DNA from: CAYQDB01 sp964416195
GTDB taxonomy: Bacteria > Zixibacteria > MSB-5A5 > GN15 > FEB-12
NCBI GenBank assembly: GCA_964416195.1
Contig: CAYQDB010000009.1
Coordinates: 62,001-126,000 of the forward strand
Reading direction: 5' to 3'
Length of the DNA stretch: 64,000 nucleotides
The notes beneath the pieces are model-generated. The model made no database searches. It was not told where the DNA came from and saw only the letters and a list, made by a program, of their open reading frames with translations. The position numbers were made by a program, and so were the translations under genes. Below are positions 26,085 to 34,187 of the stretch, piece by piece (position 1 is the first letter of the stretch; every line of letters starts with the position of its first letter).

Positions 26085-27254
26085 ATGGCCCGCTCTGTGC
26101 ACTTATCCGTCATGGAACAGCAGGTTCTGTCGAAAGGGGTAGACACCGGTTTACTCCGGGGTCTGCTTGCTCGCAAGGACTTGCAGACGCCGGTGCTTCT
26201 GCTGTCTCGTTCCCAGGTCGGTCGCAACTACCTGGCACTGAAAAAGGCCTTGCCGCGGGCGCAAATCCACTATGCGGTCAAACCCAACAACCATGGTGTG
26301 GTGCTTGGGGAAGTCTGTGGACACGGTGGGAACTTTGATGTCTGTTCGGCCGGTGAGATAGATGTGGTTATCAAGACCGGCATTAACCCGACGACGCTTG
26401 TCCATTCCCACCCGGTTAAGTCTATATCTGAATTTGACTACGCGGTCGGAAAGGGACTTGAGATTTTTGTTGTGGACAACCCTGAGGAAGTGAAGAAGCT
26501 GACCCGTTATTCCAACAAGAAGCTCAAGGTTCTTATTCGTTTTCGGGCTCATGTCAACACCACTGCTGTGGTCAACCTTCAATACAAATTCGGCTGCAAG
26601 GAGGAAGAGGTCTTGCCTCTGGCGCGCATGATCGAACAGACGGGCCACGAGTTCTATGGGCTTTGTTTTCATGTCGGTTCGCAGTGCATATACAATGAGA
26701 ATTATGTCAGAGCTATAGAGGTTGCCCATCGACTGATCAACGAGCTCGACTTGGCCGGTTTCGACATCCGTTTACTGGACATCGGAGGTGGCTTTCCGGT
26801 GGAATATGTCCATCCGTTACCGGATGTTGAGGAGTTCTGCCGTCCTATCGCCCGTGCTCTGGACAGGCATATCAGGCCGAGCATCAAGGTGATAAGCGAG
26901 CCGGGACGATTTATTGCCGCCAGTCCGGTGACATTGATCTGTTCCATCATCGGGAAATCATATCGGGATGGAAAAGTCTGGTACTACCTTGATGACGGCT
27001 TGTACTCAACTTTTTCGGGAATAGTCTATGATCACTGCCAGTACCCGGTCATCACCAACCACGAGGGCAAAGAGAGACTCTCTGTTCTCGCCGGTCCTAC
27101 CTGTGATTCGTTTGATGTTATGTACGACGGCCTGATGATACCCGAACATGAGATCGGCGACCGGATTGTCTTTACTGCGACCGGCGCCTACTGCGCGGTG
27201 TCCGGTTCCAACTTTAATGCCCTCCGTCGGCCTGAGTACATAATCACTGATTAA
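26085..27254 (+). CDS. PLP-dependent ornithine/lysine-type decarboxylase (fold III)
   Basis: A 389-residue alanine-racemase-fold decarboxylase that supplies the diamine to the spermidine pathway. The PLP lysine is Lys66 (IHYAVKPNNH). The HVGSQ (196-200) and SEPGRF phosphate-binding segments, and GPTCDSFD with active-site Cys340, fit ornithine decarboxylase. Substrate could be ornithine, lysine or, less likely, carboxynorspermidine; the specificity residue was not resolved. AAGGAG lies ahead of the ATG. The operon context with speD and speE makes putrescine production the best guess. Confidence 0.88.
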   Translation: MARSVHLSVMEQQVLSKGVDTGLLRGLLARKDLQTPVLLLSRSQVGRNYLALKKALPRAQIHYAVKPNNHGVVLGEVCGHGGNFDVCSAGEIDVVIKTGINPTTLVHSHPVKSISEFDYAVGKGLEIFVVDNPEEVKKLTRYSNKKLKVLIRFRAHVNTTAVVNLQYKFGCKEEEVLPLARMIEQTGHEFYGLCFHVGSQCIYNENYVRAIEVAHRLINELDLAGFDIRLLDIGGGFPVEYVHPLPDVEEFCRPIARALDRHIRPSIKVISEPGRFIAASPVTLICSIIGKSYRDGKVWYYLDDGLYSTFSGIVYDHCQYPVITNHEGKERLSVLAGPTCDSFDVMYDGLMIPEHEIGDRIVFTATGAYCAVSGSNFNALRRPEYIITD

Positions 27255-27262
27255 GGCCTATA

Positions 27263-28153
27263 ATGGAAAAAAGAATCGAGGACCTGTACATCACCGAAGA
27301 GGGGATGCACGACCTGTGGAATGTCTGGTACAGCGAGCTGCACAACGGCTTGTCAGGTTTCACAGTCAAGGTTGAGCGTATCATCGAATCGACCGAGTCG
27401 CAGTTCCAGCGGATTGATGTCTTGGACACCAAAGATTTCGGCAAGATGCTGGCTCTGTATGGATCGCTGATGATCTGCGACAATGATAATAACTCATACA
27501 ACGAGATGCTGGCCCATGTCCCCCTCTTTGTGCATCCGGCTCCTGAGAAAGTCCTCATAGTCGGTGGCGGCGACTGCGGGACGCTTACGGAAGTCATGCG
27601 CCATCCGGAGGTAGAGTCGTGCGTCATGTGCGAGATTGACAAGATGGTGGTGGAGACAGTCCGGAAGCATTTCCCCTACCTTGCCAAAGGACTCGATGAT
27701 TCCCGCGCTACCATCATGTATCATGACGGCAAGGCTTTTATCAGGGATACCGAGGATCGCTTTGACGTTATTCTTCTTGACCTATCCGACCCGGTCGGCC
27801 CGGCTGCTGACCTCTTTCAGAAGGCCTTCCACCAGCAGGTGTTTGAATGCCTTAGCGAAGACGGCGTCATGGTAGCGCAATCTGAGTCGCCGTTTTACAA
27901 CAAAGAAACCGTCAGTACGATATTTAGAAATCTTCGCGAGATTTTTCCGATTGTGAGAATGTATACATGCTACATGCCCATATATCCATCAGGTATCTGG
28001 TCATTTGCCTTCTGCAGTAAGAAGTATGACCCGCTTGCCGATTTCGATGAGAAGCGATACACACGGCTGAATCTGACCACCCGTTACTACAACGCCGAAA
28101 CGCACCGGGGGGCATTTATGTTGCCGGAGTTTATCAAGAAACTGCTCGAATGA
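27263..28153 (+). CDS. speE: Spermidine synthase
   Basis: Transfers the aminopropyl group of decarboxylated SAM to putrescine. The 296-residue protein has the N-terminal beta domain, then the Rossmann methyltransferase-like core: VLIVGGGDCGTLTEVMRH, CEIDKMVVE, and FDVILLDLSDPVGPA, which holds the catalytic Asp; the downstream QSESPFYN block completes the site. Eight bases separate it from the decarboxylase gene. Last gene of the polyamine operon; no strong terminator seen. Confidence 0.94.
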   Translation: MEKRIEDLYITEEGMHDLWNVWYSELHNGLSGFTVKVERIIESTESQFQRIDVLDTKDFGKMLALYGSLMICDNDNNSYNEMLAHVPLFVHPAPEKVLIVGGGDCGTLTEVMRHPEVESCVMCEIDKMVVETVRKHFPYLAKGLDDSRATIMYHDGKAFIRDTEDRFDVILLDLSDPVGPAADLFQKAFHQQVFECLSEDGVMVAQSESPFYNKETVSTIFRNLREIFPIVRMYTCYMPIYPSGIWSFAFCSKKYDPLADFDEKRYTRLNLTTRYYNAETHRGAFMLPEFIKKLLE

Positions 28154-28224
28154 GGGCAGGTGCGGCACCCATGCAAGAGTTCCCGATTCCTACTAATTCA
28201 TATTGAAATTGGAGCAGATGTGGA

Positions 28225-28385
28225 GAGGCTGTCCTAAAAGGTGTCCATTCCTGCTCGAGTAAGGTGGGCTTGTCTCCCGCCAATTGACGGCGGACGTAAA
28301 GCCCGCCGCTACGCGGAGTCGGCGAGCTATGACTTCACTTGGTGTGAGCACGTGAATGTTAGGATGAAACTTATGGGACAGCCTC
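28225..28385. mobile_element. MITE-like element, copy A
   Basis: About 161 bases bounded by near-perfect terminal inverted repeats: GAGGCTGTCCTAAAAG (28225-28240) and the reverse complement of GAGGCTGTCCCATAAG (28370-28385), 14 of 16 matching. Inside are GC-rich direct words (CCCGCCGCTACGCG). No coding capacity. Ends of this form resemble those of IS elements, so a non-autonomous transposon is inferred. The flanking target duplication was not resolved. Confidence 0.55.
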
Positions 28386-28452
28386 CAAGCGGTGGGCACC
28401 CAGGTAAAATCAAAGCGGGTGAATTGTCTAAAATCCACCCGCTTTGGAAGCT

Positions 28453-28872
28453 TTAGCCAACCTGTGTGGGTTGACGGGATACAGGTTTTTCGGGCGGAAA
28501 ATGGCTTGGACTCGGAGGGCCGCTGAAAGCCAGCACGCCAATTGAGACAAAGTTGATGAATGGTAAAATTGTCAAAAATCCCCAAACCAGCGGCTGACTG
28601 CATAGCTTGGCAACATCAATCCACATGACAGCAAGGATGATGATATTTACCAGGGGCACCAGGCAAAACAGGAACCAGTACCACGGCCTGTTTGCCATCT
28701 TGACTAGCAGAAGGGTGTTTAGAATCGGGATAAAAGCCCACCAGGCGTTTTGGCTTTGTCCCGTCTTCTGAGCGATCTTGAACTGAGCATAGGCAAAATA
28801 CAGATAGGCGACCAGGATCACCAGCCACATTACTGCACCAATGCCGCCACCATCGTAGGTTGTTTCGTACAT
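28453..28872 (-). CDS. Small polytopic membrane protein (DUF5684-like)
   Basis: A 139-residue protein with about four membrane segments (MWLVILVAYLYFAYAQF, AWWAFIPILNTLLLVK, YWFLFCLVPLVNIIILAVMW, PLVWGFLTILPFINFVSIGV). It is similar in outline to DUF5684 proteins, often annotated as signal-peptidase-related, whose function is not known. The tail is Pro/Ser-rich. No catalytic residues are evident. Confidence 0.6.
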   Translation of the reverse strand: MYETTYDGGGIGAVMWLVILVAYLYFAYAQFKIAQKTGQSQNAWWAFIPILNTLLLVKMANRPWYWFLFCLVPLVNIIILAVMWIDVAKLCSQPLVWGFLTILPFINFVSIGVLAFSGPPSPSHFPPEKPVSRQPTQVG

Positions 28873-29216
28873 AGCCTGTTCCTCCTTGAAGAAACCTCTT
28901 AATTTGTGACAAAAGGTGTCAAGAATCTGATACTATTCTTATTTCGTCCATTTCTGAATGGAGCTTGAGGTCTTTTTCCCGATGCAGAAGATTTATGGAC
29001 AGAATATGATTTGCGCCCTCGTTGATCTACTCAGTCTGCCGGGAAATCCGAAGCTTGGATTGCATGATAAATGAACAGCAGTTGAAATGAAAATACGCTG
29101 ACTTGTAAACGCTTGTGATTGTTCTTTTCTTGACCTATTATGGCGATGATCGATGAGACGCCGAGAGTTTGTGCGGCACCCTTTTTGTGCCCCCCGTAAC
29201 AGGAGTTTACAATGAA
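28873..29216 (+). promoter_or_regulatory. Intergenic region with promoter-like sequence
   Basis: 344 bases between divergent genes. TTGTGA (29113-29118) and TATTAT (29136-29141) with a 17-base gap fit a sigma-70-like promoter for the lipoprotein at 29217. A GGCAC/GTGCC hairpin lies near 29175-29195. No gene was seen otherwise. Confidence 0.45.
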
Positions 29217-30074
29217 ATGAGAAGACTCGTTCCGTACAGAAATACAATCTTTTTTCTCAGTTCTCTATTGTCGGTAGCCTTATTGGCAGGTTGCGCCCCG
29301 CAGAAGGCTGTCAGGGAAGTCGCGGAGCTTTGTTATCCGTATGACGCCAGTGTTGAGGTGAACAATCGGCAGATGACGGTTGCCTGGAGAACGAACTGTC
29401 ATCGGCTGATGAGCGGTTATTTCATCTACATCAGTAAAGAGCCTCTGGTGGAGAAATATCCCGGCACAGAAATGCCTGCGTCGGTTATTCCGTTTAATCA
29501 TATCCCTTTCCCCGGTGACACCAACCCTGAGGATGAAATTGAGCATTTTGTTGCCGAAGGTCTTAACAATGGTGTGAAGTATTACGTTTCTGTCCGGGTG
29601 GTTAATCCCGACCGGACCCTATCAAAACCCTCCAATGAAGTAGCGGTGGTCTGTGGGCCAAGAGGGGAGATGCATCTTTCGATACGGTACAAGTCTGACA
29701 AAGACGGCTTCTCGTTTGAGAAAAATACACCTGTTCGGGCTGACGATCTCGACAACGATCTCTATTTCCACTCCAGGGACGGCAATGACTACCTCGTCTC
29801 ACCGAATCGTCTTGACGGTTTCTTGAAGGCCAACAAGTTCCTGGTGCTGCCGTTCAAGGGGGATTTTGACCAGGTTAAAATGAAGCTGCCAACTCTCGGC
29901 AAAAATCCTGACAGCGATCGTGTGGTTGTCAGAGAGGGTAACTGGGTGTATATCCTTACATCTGAAAACAAGTATGCTTTGGTGAAAGTACTGAGTGTCA
30001 GTGGAGAGGGGGAGCGCCGGAGCCTGAAGTTGTTTTATGCCTATTCACCGCTGAGTAACGAAGCTATCTTCTGA
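29217..30074 (+). CDS. Lipoprotein with fibronectin III-like domain
   Basis: A 285-residue lipoprotein (lipobox ALLAGC, Cys26). Residues 35-130 look like a fibronectin type III domain (VEVNNRQMTVAWRTNCHRLM, YYVSVRVVNPDRTLSKPSNE). The remainder (DKDGFSFEKNTPVRADDLDN, with a VLPFKGDFDQVKMKLPTL stretch) has no recognised domain. Exported and lipid-anchored; function unknown. The ATG at 29217 is chosen because it starts the signal peptide; the AGGAG at about 29202 serves it. Confidence 0.65.
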   Translation: MRRLVPYRNTIFFLSSLLSVALLAGCAPQKAVREVAELCYPYDASVEVNNRQMTVAWRTNCHRLMSGYFIYISKEPLVEKYPGTEMPASVIPFNHIPFPGDTNPEDEIEHFVAEGLNNGVKYYVSVRVVNPDRTLSKPSNEVAVVCGPRGEMHLSIRYKSDKDGFSFEKNTPVRADDLDNDLYFHSRDGNDYLVSPNRLDGFLKANKFLVLPFKGDFDQVKMKLPTLGKNPDSDRVVVREGNWVYILTSENKYALVKVLSVSGEGERRSLKLFYAYSPLSNEAIF

Positions 30075-30221
30075 AGCAAGGACTCTTTTCGGGAAAGCCT
30101 GTCATCAAGCCGGAGGGAAAGCAAACCGATAATGAGAAACAGGGCCGAAGACCTCAGGTGAGACCAAGGAAGGAAGGGATCGAATCTGTAATGATATCAA
30201 TCATACAAGGGGAAAGATGCG

Positions 30222-31187
30222 TTGGAGTTCAATAAGGACATCCTCAAGATAGACGCCAAAAGTGTCGCCGAGCGGCTCAGCAGGACAATAGCCTATCAGA
30301 TCACGAATACGCTCAAAAAGCGCGGCGCGGTGGTGGGTATCTCTGGTGGGATCGACTCGTCGGTAGTGCTGGCTTTGTGCGTCAAAGCGCTGGGTTCCGA
30401 CAAGGTTCTCGGCGTGATGATGCCGGAGAAGGACTCATCGCAGGAGAGCAAAATCCTGGCTCTGGAGCTGGCTGAAAAATTCGGAGTGGAGACAGTGACC
30501 GAGGATATCACCGGTGGGCTGGAGGGTATGGGTTGTTATGCGAGACGCGACGAAGCTATCAGGAAAGTATTCCCGGAATACGACTCAAGCTACAAGTGCA
30601 AGATAACTATACCAACCAATATCCTTGACAAGGACTCCTTCAATTTCTTCACACTGACAATTGAGGACGAAGCGGGTAACTCCGAGACAAAGCGGATGCC
30701 TGTATCCGTTTACCTGCAGGTAGTGGCAGCCTCCAATCTGAAGCAGCGGCTACGTATGACTACTCTTTACTACCATGCGGAGAAGCGCAACTGGGCAGTG
30801 GTCGGTACCGGTAATAAAGATGAGCACAGCCAGGGATTCTTCGTCAAGTATGGTGACGGCGGGACGGACCTCAAACCAATCGCTCATCTGTTCAAGGTTC
30901 AGGTCTATAAACTGGCTGAGTATCTGGGCATCCCGGACGAGATAATCAAGCGCACACCGACAACTGACACCTACAGCGCCGAGGTGACCCAGGAAGAGTT
31001 CTTTTTCGGGCTTGACTTCTATGTCATGGACATGCTCTGGTATGCCATGGAGCACAGTGTCCCTCCTACAGAGGCTGCCAAGGTGCTGAACCTGACAACC
31101 GAACAGGTTGAGCGGGGATATGCCAACATCAAGCGGAAGATCGAAGCCACTGAGTACCTGCGCATGAATCCGCTGGAGTTTGAGTAG
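30222..31187 (+). CDS. nadE: NAD+ synthetase (ammonia- or glutamine-dependent NadE family)
   Basis: Adenylates and amidates nicotinate adenine dinucleotide to NAD+. The P-loop SGGIDSS (residues 41-47, after VVGI) and PMPEKDS-like VMMPEKDSSQ segment are diagnostic of the N-type ATP pyrophosphatase fold. The 321-residue length includes a longer central region, suggesting a NadE subfamily used in some clusters; no glutaminase domain is attached, so the amide source is ammonia or a partner. TTG start at 30222 with AAGGGG nine bases ahead. Confidence 0.9.
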   Translation: MEFNKDILKIDAKSVAERLSRTIAYQITNTLKKRGAVVGISGGIDSSVVLALCVKALGSDKVLGVMMPEKDSSQESKILALELAEKFGVETVTEDITGGLEGMGCYARRDEAIRKVFPEYDSSYKCKITIPTNILDKDSFNFFTLTIEDEAGNSETKRMPVSVYLQVVAASNLKQRLRMTTLYYHAEKRNWAVVGTGNKDEHSQGFFVKYGDGGTDLKPIAHLFKVQVYKLAEYLGIPDEIIKRTPTTDTYSAEVTQEEFFFGLDFYVMDMLWYAMEHSVPPTEAAKVLNLTTEQVERGYANIKRKIEATEYLRMNPLEFE

Positions 31188-31408
31188 GAGGAGGCCGGCA
31201 GAGTGAAAACAGTATGCTACCTTACAAGTTCCGTTTATAAAGCTCCCATCATTACCAACTTCCTTAAATTACAAATAGATACATAATTATATTTTAGCAT
31301 TTTTAGAATTATTGTCAGCTCTTGTCTCTCAATGCTAATAGAATGTTTGTTAATTCCGATGAGAGAATAACAGTTACTTAAAAAAACATTTCAAAAGGAG
31401 GGGCAATT

Positions 31409-32851
31409 ATGAAGATATTAGTAATTGGCCTTTGGCTGGCGTTATCAATCCTGCTCTTCGTTTCCTGTTCCAATGATGGCACGCCGACTACGGGAGGAAC
31501 AGGTGACAACCCAGTTACAAGTGAACCGGTAGCGCTCACAGGCATCCTCAACCATCTGGCTGGTCCGCTTGGGTCGCCGGTCAGCTTTTCTCCTGAGGCA
31601 GTAATCTCTGATTACAAGATCATCGCCCAGGCGTTGGGGACCAAACGAATCTACGTTATCACGACCGCATCGGACGGGAGTTTTGAGTTTACTGTGCCTG
31701 CTGATGATTCCTACACCTTCCACATTCTGGATGAAGCCTATCATTATGTGGCGCCCATAGTAATGGCTGAGTATGATCCGGACACTTCCGAGGTCCCGGA
31801 AGCAGTTGAGGTTGATACCAACGATGTCGATCTCGGTAACATCGTTGTCAGCGGCAGCGATCACGTGGCGGTGCTGGCCTTTGATGATCAAATCGTCATC
31901 GATTCTACTATGATTGCCACGGCTATCAACGGCATTCCTGTTGGCGCCGGCGATCAGGGTACCTCTACCGGAGGCAAGACCGGTTCAACTCTCGACCAGG
32001 ATGGCGACGGCGTCATCGACATAATGGATTCGGATGATGATGGAGATGGTATCCTTGACGAGTTTGATACTAACTGGCATAAAGAAGAAGCGCTCAGTAC
32101 GGCGGTAGACGGTATAGGTTTATTCATAAACTTCAACAACCATCTCGATTCGCTGGGCAATCTCCCGTCCATACCCGATGATGGGCTTTATATCATAACT
32201 ATTGACGTCCGCATTGACTCCGGTTACGAAGACAAGATTGTGGACATCGTGGTAGCCGGTCCGACCTACCTCGACCAGTTCCTCATTGAACCGGAGGGCA
32301 GTTTGGCGACTAACTGGGAAACATACAACCAGAAGATTCTACTGGAAGACTATTGCGTTGCTTTCTCAGACAAGCGATATGGTGCCTTTCTTAGGGGTAT
32401 CTCCACCGCCCACATCTGGCAGGTCGTCAGCCCGGGCGATGTCTGGCTGTTTGAGATTACCTATGATGACGGCGGAACCGAATACACGGAATTGCTGGCA
32501 AGGAAAATCAATTTTCTTTTTGAAGAGACGCCAAGCAATGTGACCATCAATGATTCAGTCTGGACTCAAAACCGGATGACTGGTCTTCCGGATACAGTTG
32601 TGATACGGTGGGATATTATCGCCTCGCTGCCGGGGATGTACTACAAGGTGGAGGGCTGGCCAATTGTCAGTGGACATGAGTATGGTGACATGTTCCAGCT
32701 CGCGGCCGGTATAGACGGTGATTCGGTGGTGTTTGTGTTTGAAGATACGGTTGAAGCCGGAGACACAATAGAGGGATATAGTATTGATGTGGTTGCCTCT
32801 AACCCGAATAACGATAACGCCAAAACCCGCGGTGGTCATATAGCAAGATAG
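31409..32851 (+). CDS. Calcium-binding type lipoprotein
   Basis: A 480-residue lipoprotein (lipobox LLFVSC, Cys20). A region near residues 190-215 has two calcium-loop motifs (DQDGDGVIDIMDSDDDGDG) of the thrombospondin type-3 kind. The flanking parts are beta-rich, with a carboxypeptidase-regulatory-like stretch near 45-110. Secreted or surface exposed; ligand unknown. AGGAGG precedes the ATG. It is followed by the IS110 element on the opposite strand. Confidence 0.7.
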   Translation: MKILVIGLWLALSILLFVSCSNDGTPTTGGTGDNPVTSEPVALTGILNHLAGPLGSPVSFSPEAVISDYKIIAQALGTKRIYVITTASDGSFEFTVPADDSYTFHILDEAYHYVAPIVMAEYDPDTSEVPEAVEVDTNDVDLGNIVVSGSDHVAVLAFDDQIVIDSTMIATAINGIPVGAGDQGTSTGGKTGSTLDQDGDGVIDIMDSDDDGDGILDEFDTNWHKEEALSTAVDGIGLFINFNNHLDSLGNLPSIPDDGLYIITIDVRIDSGYEDKIVDIVVAGPTYLDQFLIEPEGSLATNWETYNQKILLEDYCVAFSDKRYGAFLRGISTAHIWQVVSPGDVWLFEITYDDGGTEYTELLARKINFLFEETPSNVTINDSVWTQNRMTGLPDTVVIRWDIIASLPGMYYKVEGWPIVSGHEYGDMFQLAAGIDGDSVVFVFEDTVEAGDTIEGYSIDVVASNPNNDNAKTRGGHIAR

Positions 32852-32922
32852 ACTTTTTTTACCTTTTACAGATGTTCCGACTGCCTGCGGAATGAGATCA
32901 AGTAAGTGGTAGATACCGTCTT

Positions 32923-33885
32923 TCAAGTCAAGGGCAAAAGTTCCGGATTGAATGGCTTTTTGTTAATAAGCATAGACCTAATAATCAACAGTAGTTTTCT
33001 CATACAGGCCACAAGAGCGACCATTTTCGGTTTGCCCATTTGCAGCAGATGCTCGTAGAATTGCTTCAGCACCGGGTTGTGTACAATCCCCACCAGAGTA
33101 GGCATGTACGGGGCCGATCGCAATCGTCGGTCGCCCTGTTTGGCCAAGCGACTTTTGCCTCTTGCCGATGTTCCCGATTGATGGTGACATGAGGCCAGGC
33201 CAGCGTGAGCGGTAAGCTCTTTGCGGTTTCGTTCGGTGAGGGCGTTTCCGCCGTAAGCTAGGACTTTAACGGCTGACAGATGGGCAATACCGGTGATGGT
33301 AACTAACCCGCCTGAGGCGGGCTCTTTGAGTTCCTTGTCAGTTCTGCACAGAAGGGTAATAGCTTCTTCGACCTTCGTCAGCTGTTGTGTCAGAGACCGT
33401 ACGATGGCCCGCTGGGCCTTCTTGACAGCCTCAGGGACATCTGGTGTATACTCCTGAGCGTGGCGTCGATTAGCCCATTGCCGCAGATCAGCTCGAATAG
33501 CATCGGCCTGAACCACCAGCTGGTACAACTGCCGCAGTGGCTTCGATTCAGGTGACCAAATCGGCAGTCGCTGACTCTGGGCAAAACTGAGAATGACTCG
33601 GGCATCAACCTGGTCAGTCTTTTTCTTCGTCCGTATCACCGCCTTGGCATGGCGAGCATCGATAATGATCGCCTCGTGACCAAGCTCCTCCAGAAGCTGA
33701 CAGGCCCACTCCGCCAAAGGACACGCTTCCACAACGACCCGCATCATATCAGCCCGGCCAAAGGCTCGCTCAAAACACTTCTCATCTGTTGGTATCTCAG
33801 CCTCAGCAATGAGTTTCCCTTTCTCGTCCACAATGCAAAAAACACTTGACTTGACACCTAAATCAAGACCACAATAGGTGTTCAT
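32923..33885 (-). CDS. IS110-family transposase
   Basis: A 320-residue recombinase with the DEDD RuvC-like triad and extra Asp in order: Asp8 (GLDLG), Glu53 (VVVEACP), Asp91 and Asp94 (KKTDQVDAR). The C-terminal Tnp_20 domain has SGTSARGKSR (Ser237/Ser240), the probable nucleophile region. Such enzymes act with a bridge RNA that pairs with donor and target. An intact frame suggests recent activity. The ribosome binding site of the gene is inside a hairpin (see next entry). Confidence 0.95.
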   Translation of the reverse strand: MNTYCGLDLGVKSSVFCIVDEKGKLIAEAEIPTDEKCFERAFGRADMMRVVVEACPLAEWACQLLEELGHEAIIIDARHAKAVIRTKKKTDQVDARVILSFAQSQRLPIWSPESKPLRQLYQLVVQADAIRADLRQWANRRHAQEYTPDVPEAVKKAQRAIVRSLTQQLTKVEEAITLLCRTDKELKEPASGGLVTITGIAHLSAVKVLAYGGNALTERNRKELTAHAGLASCHHQSGTSARGKSRLAKQGDRRLRSAPYMPTLVGIVHNPVLKQFYEHLLQMGKPKMVALVACMRKLLLIIRSMLINKKPFNPELLPLT

Positions 33886-33889
33886 AACG

Positions 33890-33946
33890 GTCTCCTTTCA
33901 TGTTTGAGGCACTTCATTGTGACCTCGATTCAACATGATAGGAGAC
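33890..33946 (-). promoter_or_regulatory. Shine-Dalgarno-sequestering hairpin of the IS110 transposase
   Basis: On the minus strand the 15-bp arms (33946-33932 and 33904-33890, one mismatch) pair, and an inner stem (GAGG-CAC with GTG-CCTC) closes the loop. The GGAG of the transposase ribosome binding site sits in the distal arm, so full-length transcripts entering from outside would hide it. Such structures limit transposase made from read-through transcription. Confidence 0.65.
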
Positions 33947-34187
33947 TCTTTCTTTAATGGCGCTACCATAAAAACTACCCGCTACACAGCCGGCGATTTA
34001 TTCCAACTTGACATTCATTTTGTCACGCCACGAGTCGGCGTGACCTACTGTCTGATACCATGTAGTATAGAAGAATAGGGCAGAATTCTTTGTAGTTCTT
34101 TAGGTGTTCGTAGTAATGAGGGAGCAGAACCATTGCGGATGCTATGTTATGAGAACTAGGCGATGCAACAAAAGCCTGTGAAACAAT
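33947..34187. mobile_element. Probable IS110 left end, candidate bridge-RNA region
   Basis: About 240 bases between the transposase leader and the next gene with no coding. It contains an 8-bp perfect hairpin (34022-34044, GTCACGCC/GGCGTGAC, loop 7). IS110-group elements encode their bridge RNA upstream of the transposase, which would be here. Element ends and any target duplication were not identified, so the limits are approximate. Confidence 0.4.
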
